Part shown: positions 10,347 through 21,700 of the stretch, one piece after another
Numbering within the stretch: the first letter of the stretch is position 1
Layout of the letters: every line of letters begins with the position of its first letter
The notes under the pieces: generated by a model
Databases searched by the model: none
Seen by the model: the letters and a program-made list of their open reading frames with translations, nothing else
Told to the model about the DNA's origin: nothing
Program-made: the position numbers and the translations under genes
From: Breviolum minutum Mf 1.05b.01
Taxonomy: Eukaryota; Sar; Dinophyceae; Suessiales; Symbiodiniaceae
Direction of reading: 5' to 3'
Assembly (NCBI GenBank): GCA_000507305.1
Contig: DF241056.1
Span: 1 to 64,000, forward strand
DNA length: 64,000 nucleotides

Positions 10347-13300
10347 CTACAAAGAAGCTGCATCCATCATAGATTCAAAGATCATCATTCAATCGTTCAA
10401 AGAATTCACCAGGAAAGACTTGTACTATCTTGCATGGTATCAACTTGTGCTTAGCGATGGCACAATGGCAAGGCTCCAGCAATGCTTGAAATCCCGGTTA
10501 GTTGAGGAAACATGAATATATAATATATACGAGAAACATTGAATTCGGAATTCGTCTGATGATTTGCCTTGGGATTTCCTCTCCTGGATCTTCACACCAT
10601 CATCACCTGGCACCAAGTTTTCTTCGATCTCGAGCACATCGCCAAGACCTTGCACCTGGCCAGCTTGAGCTCAGAGCTCTCCCCTTGATTCCACAAATGT
10701 TCACCAAAAAATGGTTCGAACAAAAACATCTCAAACATGACAAAAACACCCATTCATCATGTCATAACATTTCTCAATTGAGTCAATTGTGTTCATATCA
10801 TGTTTATTCGATGTTCAATCAATCCCTGATAACTCTAATCTGACGGATTTGCGCCACATTCGTACACTGAGTGTTGTATCTTTGCACACAGGACCACTAC
10901 AGTACTTGTTGCTCTCATGCCAAGTGTAGGAATAGCATGCAAATGAAACAATGCTTTGTACAGAATAGGCTTTGATCGAGGTCGTGCATTCTGAACTGCT
11001 GGATGGCGATACATCCTTCAGCTACATCATCTTCCTTGATAATCAGCTTCAACCGAGCTTTCTGCATCTTCAAGCTGCAAAATGGAAAGAAACATCATCC
11101 TAATATGCAGCAACCTCATAGCGACCCTGGTGGTTTAATCTCAGAATTTCGGGAGGGCACAGCTGTGATCAGCAAGATAGCCCAAGGTTTGTCAAGGCAG
11201 GGCCACCTGATGACCAAGTCAATAGGGTACCTTAGAATTGAACAAAATACATCAAAATACGACCAGCACCAGCTTGATGTAGTCATTGCCTCCTTGACTT
11301 ATATGTGTTTCCTTGATAGTTTGTTGATTATCCCGACATATCCGAACGATTTTTTTTTATGATGTGTCCTTGCTGTCTATTTGGCTGAAACTAGAAAGCC
11401 AGCGCGCTCAAAAGTCTGAAGGCAAATCGTGCTTGGAACATTCAGGTCAAATTCCAAATCAACGCCAAAAGTCAAGCTTTGCAAACTGCCGGGCAAAGTG
11501 ACGTTCTCCAGGCTCTGGTTGAAACGATCACCAAAAGTCAAGCTTTCCAAACTGCCGGGCAAAGTGACGTTGTCCACGCTCTGGTTGAAATTTGCACCAA
11601 AAGTCAAGCTTTGCAAACTGCAGGGCAAAGTGACGTTCTCCAGGCTCTGGTTGAAATGATTACCAANCGGGCAAAGTGATGTTCTTCAGGCTCTGGTTGA
11701 AATCATAACCGAAAGTTAAGCTTTGCAAACTGCTGGGCAAAGTGACGTTGTCCAGGCTCTGGTTGAAACGATCACCAAAAGTTAAGCTTTGCAAACTGCC
11801 GGGCAAAGTGACGTTCTCCAGGCTCTGGTTGAAATTTGCACCAAAAGTCAAGCTTTGCAAACTGCCGGGCAAAGTGACGTTGTCCAGGCTCTGGTTGAAA
11901 TTTGCACCAAAAGTCAAGCTTCGCAAACTGCAGGGCAAAGTGACGTTCTCCAGGCTCTGGTTGAAATCAGAACCAAAAGTCAAGCTTTGCAAACTGCCGG
12001 GCAACGTGACGTTGTCCAGGCTCTGGTTGAATCCATTGCCAAGAGTCAAAGCTTGCAAACTAGCGGGCAAAGTGACTTTGTTTAAATTGTTTTCAAAGTT
12101 TATGCTTTGCTGGATTTCTTTAATCTGGGTAATTCCTTCTAACACAATTTCGTCGTCCTCCACAGGTTTTCCTTGAAGTTCAAGAAGGTATTCCCAAGCG
12201 CCTGGCAAATCAAGTTGTGTGTAGACATAGGACAGTGCAACTTCTCCTTGAAAGCCTTGCTCTTTAAGGCTTTTCTGCAATGAGAGCTTCTTGGACTCGT
12301 GCTGCAATGAAATACGAGTACAGGGCTTGTGCGGAATCTGCAAAGCAATCATCTGCTGAAGGTCTTTGCCAGTGTTTGATGCAGGAATTCTGATGAGAAA
12401 TCCTTCGCCGTTCAAGTTACACACATCAACCTGTAGGAGTTCAAAGCGGTCTGCAGGCAGCTCCTTTTCCCCGTGACTGGACATGGCTGGTAACTTGTAA
12501 CTTGCTGCTTTAAAACATGCACCAGAAATTGCACCAAAACCTATGGCTGTGGGTTTTGCAACCTTCAACATTCCACCCAGATTCTACCCATCTGCTGGTT
12601 TTTGGACATCAGCTACATCATGGTTGACAGAAAGTTGTTTTTTTAACATGCGGAGTGCTCATCATGTTTTCCTCATCAATTTCTATGTGGAACTTTTGAT
12701 CTTTCGGAGCTGCAAATCGAACACACGATGAGGGTGGACTCTTTTTTGGATGCTGTGTGTTGTCTGTAATTCACCTTGAACTTAGAAAGAATCTTTTGAT
12801 AATTTGATAGTTTGATTGTATACGCTTGAAGTAAATTGCGCTATTTTGGAAGGTGTTTTGATCTAATTTTGAATAGTCTTTTTTGGGGATCTTCCAACAT
12901 GTTCAATTGCAAACACTTGCACAAACAATCCTGTCTCACAACACAGAAAATGAAGCCCCCATCGTTTGTGCTTTACGAATCCTTCAAACTCGTGAACGGT
13001 TGCCAGGCTCATGACTCGTTTTTAATGGTCTGGAATATTGGTCTGGCCAAGGTAAAGGTATGAAGATGGCATATAAAACCTATTTATTTTGCAAATAAAG
13101 TATAAACTTAAAATTCAAGAAATGAAACATGTGTCATAAAACTACTGTAATATTCGCAATAAATTTTTCTTAGGAAAAAACCAAGCTTAGCGACAGGCAA
13201 AGCGCGGCAAATCTGAAAGTTCTATCCTTTGTGTAATTTCGTCTTCCCAATTGCCTTGCGGCTACCCACAGCCCCGCCACCAGCTTTCCGGTGGAAGAGT

Positions 13301-16300
13301 AGCACCTGCAGCAAAACGGACTGTGAAATGCTCTCACTGGCTTGTAAATAGCTTCTGTACTGATTATGTAATATCTTTTGATACCAAGCTGAACGACAAG
13401 AATCTTGAAGCGGCTTGAAGGCTTTGAAAATGTTTGAAGGCATGGCTTGGCTCATGTTCCCGACCCCATCTTTCACGCCTCGTCAGGGTTTGCCACTCGG
13501 CCCACGAACTGATTGCCAAAGGTTGAAGCGGAGATGGTATCAAACCTGGGAAGCTGGGAAGCCATGGTTCACAGGAGACCTTTTGCCATGGCTCAAAGAA
13601 TACTTTTTGGCAAATCCGAAGTTCGGAAGTATCCAGATGTTTCAGGTATTCAGACTGGATCAGAATTCCTCCATAATCCTCTAAACCATCAGTCATCTTT
13701 GTGTGTAGTCCCGAGAATGCATCAAGAGGATTTCGGAAGCTGCAGCTGCTCTCATGTCAGCCTACCAATTCCACGATCCAACTGAGAGTACCAACCCGGA
13801 GTGTTCCACTCGAAGTCGCACCAAGGGGAGTTTCGGCACCTGCAGTTCATGGTGGATTCATCTCAGGCAATTTTTAGACCGGATCCAAGAACATATATAG
13901 AAATGTACGTAATGCAATGCATTCATCTGCTTTGAACATACTGCACTCGAATTTCAACTGCTCTTACTGTCTTTCTCGTCCTGATTTTATGATCTTGCTA
14001 TATCTAGTACTATGAGCTTGTGCAGTTGAAAAATGTCGAACAACAAAGGATGCCATCACACAACTGATTCCGATTCAGGAGACGCAAAAACCAACATCCT
14101 AGGTCCAAATTTGCTGCGGTCCGCACCTGCCCTATACTATTCTTATTATGATGATGAATCTGTGAGGTGTCCGACAGTGAGAATTCCAAAATCTTGCCGA
14201 CATTCGGCCTCAAGTTTCCTGGGGCCAAACTTGCCACGTGCCTTGCAGGACAGGCTTTTACTTAAGTCCGTCAAAGTATGGGGTATCATGGGTGCATTCA
14301 ACAAGACTCGGCAGGTCACCTAAGGTCAATCAGAATCACTTCTTTCACAGGTTCTGTTGCGGTGCGAAGCGTTTTGGCTGATGGGAAAATCTTAAGGAGC
14401 TGTTGGGCCATCCTTGTTGAAAGTGTCTCTTGCATCTCTCCCCACAAGAGTGCCTTTAGTGTGTCACATGACTATTTGCCACCTCCAACTCTTTGGCTCT
14501 TCTTTGCACCTCTTCTTCTCCTCACAGCCGATACAAGTACACAACTGATCCACAACAACAAGAGCTCCCTGGTGTAGTTGACATAGGCTTTCGCCGCGCC
14601 TTGTGTAATCATCGAGTCGACCTCGCTGGTCAAGGCATTCCAAATGGCCTGACGCTGCTAAAATTCACTGCAAGCAATCTCTGAGATGAGACCAGATTAG
14701 AAAGGAACTTGACTGCAAGTCAAATTTGGTGGTCCATTAACTCAATTTCTTCTGGATCTATATACGCCAGGAGCAGCCAGTTCACTGGGCAAATGAAGCA
14801 CATCTTCTTCACTGTGGCAGTGCAGCGTTTGATGGCTGCCATCGGCGAGCCAAAGGATTCAATCTGTCTCAATTGCGATGTATGAGGATCAACTGATGAG
14901 TTGCATGCTGAATTTGTGCGCAGGATCGCTCCTGTAAAGATCTTCCTTTCGGTGGATTGCAATGTCAAGCAAACCATAAGCATCCCTCAATCCATTAAGA
15001 TCCATCCAAACGGACTAGTTTGATTAGACCATACAGGCATGTAACTGGATCTACCTGCATAGACTACAGTGTATTAGCATGCGTATCAGCTCCAGGAGAA
15101 TAAAAGCTCTTAATTCCATTTCATTCCACCTGAACGCGCACTCCCTGCTCCTTTTCGCCCGCTGTCACCCTGCCGTTCTGTCAGCCACGCTTGAACCGGT
15201 CGTGAAGTCGCTTGTTTACAGCCCATCACGGAGTTGCCCCTGGTTGCCGATGCCTGGATTGGGCATGAACCGCCGAGCATCTCAAAAGGGAGATCTATAG
15301 CATCTATAGAAGGTAATCATATGAAATCATGCAATCACTAAATATCCTTATGAACATCACTTTTAAAGAGTTCAAAAATACAAAAATGTCCCAAAATGTC
15401 AGTGGTCGCTCCCACTGCCTCAAGTTTTGTCTTTCAGAGGGACCAGGTGGACAAGTCTCACCATGTCCCACCTTTCACAGCCTTTCACACCAAGGCCAGC
15501 TGGCCTGTTCACCTACTGTAGCTCTTCAGGATGGCAGCGCTCTTCAGGATGGCAGGAAAAGCTTGTGAAAGCCAAGCCTGTGACAATGCAATGACGTCTG
15601 GAACCACTGGAACCATCCAAATCTCCCAGGTTTGTTCAGCCAAAAACTGTGTTCTTGTGTTTCTTTTGCAATTTCATAATCTGTATATGCATATATACGT
15701 ATACGTACGTACGAGTAAATTTATGGAGTGAAATTGTTCTTTTGGATTATGTCATGTTCTTTTGCTAGTTCAGACTGAGCATTCCCACTCCAGTCCCACT
15801 CTCTCAATGGAGATGGGAGTATGTAATGGATGGCAATGCAGCGCAGAGGTCCGTAGAATACAACGTCTTACAACATGACGATTCCCCCACTACCCTACCG
15901 TCCAAACCGAATCATCTGGCAATGTCTCAAGATAGAAGGTCTCCATGAATAAAACCTAGGTTCGCAGTGGATTCACCATCCAAAATGTAAAAACCGCATG
16001 AATCTCTGTGCCATCAGTTGCATGAACTGATGCATTTCCGAGGCACTCAGACTGAATGGCTGGTTGAGGGGGACACCACCAGGGCTGTAGACTGGAGGCT
16101 CTTCACATTGCGATGCACATGTCCTGAGTCTTGGAGACAAACTACATCTCCAGATCTACGACATTTCCTTCCAACCAAGCAATCAATGCCATCTTTAAGT
16201 CAAATTCAGTCCATTCATCATCATTTCATATCTTTTCATATCATCTGATATCATTTCATATCATCTGATATCATGGTACCTAATACATCCCAATTCTTTT

Positions 16301-18731
16301 CCCATCCCAAATCCTGCCTCAACTTGAGCCATTGCTCAGCCATGAATTCCAAGCTCGAACCACTGAGCTGCATCAGCTCCTTGGCTCCAACGACTCCCCT
16401 CCAGGCCCGCCACACGAAACATCATGACATCCATGTCATCGGGTAGGGATTGTTTGTAGGGCAAAAATGTCTTGTCGATATTTTTTGAAATGTCATTGTA
16501 ATATTGAGAAATACATAGTAATTTTACATGTATCAATGTATAGTATCTGTTTTTGTTTATTGCACTGATCATAAAACTACCGACTCAACCATCCAATCCT
16601 GAGCTGTTGAAAGGCAGAATGTTTGGAGGCATTTGCATCTTCTCAAAATATCTTTGGCAATGCAAAAAAGAAAGGCAATGAATTTGACTTCAATATAATG
16701 CGCCAAGTTTCTCGAAATCCCTCCAGAGTTTCAATATCCTTGACGATTTGCTCTGTCCCTGTACTCTTGCTCCCACTCCTAGATGCTCCAACTTGCAGGG
16801 TGATGTCCAACGTGCGAAGTTTGCCAACCTCTCCTGATGTCCTGATCCACTCCAACATGTCCAGAGATGCAGCGCCCAGATCGATCTTCATGTGTACTGA
16901 AAGCGGATCTCGATTTGACAAGTGTTGTCGAACAGCTTCAAAGGGGCTGGTTTCACCTGCAGTAATGCAAGTATGATAAAGCTCATACGGCGTTGCGTAG
17001 CACGGCACACTCTTTGGCCCAACGTTGGAGCATGGCTTCGTCCCATTGGAGGCGGACAAGGACTTGGCTTCGCAGTCATACAAACGCGTCAGAATCTTAG
17101 CCTCGCTCAGCCTGGTGCAACAGAATGGGAACATGCTTCGTTTCTCGCTTCCTTTGGGTGAACGATCCCAGGCTTTCCAAACACCAATCTACAAGGGGCA
17201 AGAAAAAACACACTGTTCTAATGTTCCGCAAGCAGATGTCATCAAACTTCTGATCAACGGAATGATCTTACGTTTCCTCTACCCGTCGCCAACCGGTGAC
17301 TCCGGTCCTTTCACTCCACAAATCTCGACCACCAATGCCATAGGAGAGACCAATCACATTCTTCGTGTCTGTGGGAAAGGCTTGCGTGCACCAAGTGGTG
17401 TCCTTGGTCTTTTGTCTTTCATCACAGATCACTCACACACAAACTATGCCATAGTCGGTGCTGCATCAACATCTTTTGGCTAAACGTTTCATGTGGTGAA
17501 GCGCAAACAGCCTTTAAATAGTGCAATCAAAGATCTCCAATCAACTGAAAGTTACAATTCTTGTCAGAGAGGCCAGCCGCGGCCTTGACAATCCTGCCTC
17601 CCAAATCTACCCGGTCTGTTTGCTGGGTGCTGTATGGCAAAGGCCGAAGAATTGGCAAGCATGGCCTTAGCAGAGGAACAAAAGGCTCTCAGTTAGGACC
17701 TATGAATCTATGAACAAGTGCAGCTCAATGCGCAGCTCTTTCAGACGGTTCAATCCGATGAAGGGTTCGTGGATCACAAACATTTGAATGAATATTGCAA
17801 ACACCAAAACCTCTGCAATCCAGAAAACGTTTTAAAAGCTACGAAAGAATAAAGAAACCCTCACCCAGACTGCCAGACTGATATTGGTCGTCCATCGCGG
17901 AACTAGGCTTCTGGCACTCCCGGCCTTGAGCCCGAGTTTGTGTGCGGCCTGCGATGCAGTGACGTGCGTCTCATGGAACCACCAGCGTTTTTGGTTGCGA
18001 TAAATTGATTCCGGGAAGCATGTGAGTAGTGCGAGCCATGTGAGCTTGTGACAAAATCCGCCCGCACCGTAGGTGCAAAAGGGCGTGTCTTTCCAGAGGC
18101 ACTAACACAGTCAGCTTTAGCTGGGGGGGGGCCACTTATTTTGCAGGTAAAATGCATGGTACGTTCATAAAACACCGTAATTTACAGCATTTTTGGGCCA
18201 GACAGGCTCCCCCAATTTTAGGGGTTAGAACTTTGCAGCAAGGATTGTGACAAATAAAATGTCAAATTTAGGTGCAGTTTAGCTATTTTTGGCGATTTAA
18301 CGCCTTCTTGAGTCCGGATGAGCGGTGGCAAAAATGCAGCAAAAAATGATTGATTTTTTACTTGACGAGCACGAGCTGAAAAAATGCGAAAAATTGTTCC
18401 AAAACATCGTTTTTTTGCATGTTGTCTTGTCAAAACACTGTAAATACCACTGTTTTTGGGTGGTTTGCTTTGAGAACTGGAAGTGAAAACATGAAGAAAA
18501 CAGTGCTATTTGCGGTACATTTAAAGCGCCTTGTTGAAAAAACATCGCAAAACACAGTGTTTTCTACGCGTTCGCTAAAAACAGTGTAAATAGCGATGTT
18601 TTTGGACGATTTTCGTCCTTGACGCTGCAAACCGTCGTAAATACCAGTGTTTTTTTCTTTTACAAGCAAAAAAATCGTGCAAAATAGAGTGTTTTTGGAC
18701 GTGTTTGACCTAAAATATTTGACCAGGAACC

Positions 18732-18792
<61 letters not shown>

Positions 18793-21700
18793 CCACGACG
18801 ACGACGACGACGACGACGACGACAACAACAAGAACAAGAAGAACATATGACACCTTGTAAGCTTGGTGCGGGCGGACCCTGCCGCGGAGCGGCGTGAATA
18901 CAACGTGTGCAAAATCTTTGGTCCTATGTCTATCTATTTCTGCAAGGAATCACTGGAAGGTCATTAGGCAAAAGTGGATGTGGAGCACCTCATTCTGCGA
19001 CGTTGTCTGTATGAATTTGTTTGGAACAGTTTGCAACGCAGTAGATGAGATCATCCGTATGACTTTGCATTTAAGCACCTTAATAAGATCATTCTTTGGC
19101 TTACAAAAAAAGCATCCGACCTGACGCAGGGCCAGGAGGTTTGAGACTCGTCCACCGAATTGGTTGAAGGTAAGGGCGGCCAGACTGGCACTGGTTTTGG
19201 ACCTTGCGCCAGGTGCAAATCAGTCAAGGCAACCAGATTGGGATGAAGCAGGTTGAAAATAAGCCAGCACAAAACAGCGTTCCGGATTGTTCGGGTACAA
19301 CGTTTCACAGCTTGACCAAACATTTACAAACATCCGAAAGCACTGCCGTTCAAATGCCACCTTTGCATACCTTTTGCTACTTGTACAAATTCGGATGCAC
19401 CTGTCTTCAACAAACTCGGATGGACAAAGCTGATGGCCTCGGTGAACAAAAACCACACGATTTTTTCTTCTGGAGCGTTGATGGCTCGCAGCAAATTCTG
19501 AGACGAGCTACGAATTGGATCACTGAGAAGCCTGTGGCTGTATGAGCCTCTGGTTCAGGACAACTTCTGGGACGACAACGCCTCAGAGCACGCAGTCTAC
19601 GATCAGTGAATCATTGGTACAAGAATTCCCCAAATCACTTGCATTGAGGATAATGGCATAGCAGTAGCTTAAATCATTGACCCTAAGATTGATGGTTGGA
19701 ATACTAAAGTTACTAAAGTATGCGGGAAGGCGGGACTCAACCAACAATAAGAAAACCTGAAGGGAAATTCAATAACTTATGCCAAGCAACCCTCCATCCT
19801 CTCGGCGAGACCATTCTTCGGCGAGGACCTCCATAGATGATCCTGTGCAGCGGAAGTATTTGCCAAGTGCTTCCAAAGTTGTGATGTCCTTGGATGATTG
19901 CAGCAACAACAGCAAACACAAGATCAACAAGAGTCTAGTAATTCCATTGCTTAAGATAGAGCATACAAGCATGATACACATACAAACACAACAAAAAGCG
20001 ATGAAGAGCGGATTCAATCTGCAACCTGATGAAGAAGCAGCAAAAATAAGTACAAGCAGCAAAATCTCTCAAGCTACAAATCCTGAGAAATCTGCATAAA
20101 GATCCATCATCATTTGCCAAAGTTGTGCTAAGTTTCTCGAGAGATGCGCTCCTTCGGAGTCATGCTTCGCCGCTCGGGAGAAGCGGTGGCTGATAGCCAA
20201 CCGATGTGAACCTCTCAGCGAATCTGATGAAACTCTGGAGAGGTTACAACGCGCAATACAAATAATACACATTATCATAAGTCGATTTATTGTCATATTA
20301 TCTTTCTAGTCAAAGCTAAGACTAGCTATACTTAATGAGTCAAGATGAAGGACCCGCCAAACCCACCAATCATATCCAATCACGAAAAGTGAAACATCTA
20401 TGACAAAAGAAACACCAGAGTTGTCTCCCGTCCTCCATATCAAAGGTGCGGATCTTATCCATTTCAGAAGGAGACGAGACCAGCCACTCCAGCTCTTCCC
20501 ATTCAGCACCTTGGACCGACAATCTGCTGTGAGTAATTCTGGATCCCTCCGGTCCATCGGTAGAATGCTTGCAAATTCCGATGGAGAAAACATGAAAGTC
20601 TGCAACACCTTTAGAGTGGTGTGCACCTAATGTTGAGTAAAATCTGAACAAAAAACAAAGCCTAAGCACTCTTTGAAATCATGTGAAGATCATTGAAGAT
20701 ATGCAAAGAAACAAGTCCGAAGTCCTTCAGTTTTTGTCATGCAAGGCACCTTCAGTATCAATCTTCAAATGCACAGAGAGACGATGGCGAGATTTGAGGT
20801 GCATCTGCAAGGATTCCTTGCAGGGGCGGTTGATGGATGCCCAGCTATGCTTTCCCCTCTATCTCTTTGGGTCAGCAAATAGATAACCTCCAAATCCAAA
20901 TCGAAACCAAAGTGTCTCTTCTATGGGTGGAGCCTAATTATGGGTTCATGAGCAGTCATCTCTATTCGGACTTGCGCGAAATACCCTCAGCATCACTCAA
21001 CAAATGTCTGTACACATGTAAACTCCTTGAGAATAACGTGGGTTGAGAAACTGAAAAATACAGCACCTTACAGGACATTAGGGTGCATGACATCATTATA
21101 TGATATTGTGGTATGTTACCTGTGTTCACTAATATGGCCCATGAGCATGAAAGCTCTAGCAAAGAAGCAAAGACGACACGACAACTTGCATCGAGAAATG
21201 GATTCTCACGTCACGACGTCCAAGTTTCAAACAGTCTTCCGTCTCTTCGGGTGGTCTCTTTGACAGCACCACCCAAGCAAATCCGAAAGGCCTGGTATGG
21301 AACGGCATAGCCTGAGCTGGGATCCGTGCTATAGATGGCGAATCCCTATGTCTGAAGAGTGAGGAAATCCACAGGTATTATCCAAGGAGCAATGCCCCGA
21401 AACTCCTTCACAGCTGCTACCATTTATTGCTTTGCCACCCAACGGGGGTGAGTCCTGCAATGCAAAAGATTAATGGCCGCATCTCCCTTGCTCCATTTCC
21501 CATGGGAGAGTTTCGCAAGACTTGAAGGATGACAAACTCATGGGGTCATGAAGGGCACAAATCTTTATGAATTCAAAGTGCTCAAAGGTGAATGCACCTT
21601 CGGATTCTGATAGCAATCAAAGAGCTTGGTGGGAACCTCAGCGGCAGGCCCGGCCAAAGCAAGCAGAAATCTGAAGTACTGAGACAGCTAGATATTGTCA

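Noticed and set aside
11429..12176. Long plus-strand open frames opposite the BspA-like gene
   Set aside because: They are antisense shadows of a repeat whose unit is a multiple of three. Only the minus frame matches an LRR pattern.
13610..13742. Minus exon candidate reading RNPLDAFSGLHTKMTDGLED
   Set aside because: It looks coding but would interrupt the in-phase MRE11 join between 13796 and 13545, so it is more likely intronic.
16321..16350. Partial similarity to a reverse-complement spliced-leader relic (CTTGAGCCA)
   Set aside because: Only nine bases match and the rest diverges. It also overlaps an exon of copy B.
18430..18912. 160-codon minus frame with poly-Leu and mirror plus frame with poly-Asn/Asp
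   Set aside because: Produced by the (CAA)n(CGA)n tract; no splice or family support.
20100..20260. Possible box C/D snoRNA (CTGATGA and CTGA boxes)
   Set aside because: Boxes are not correctly ordered or spaced and no terminal stem was found.
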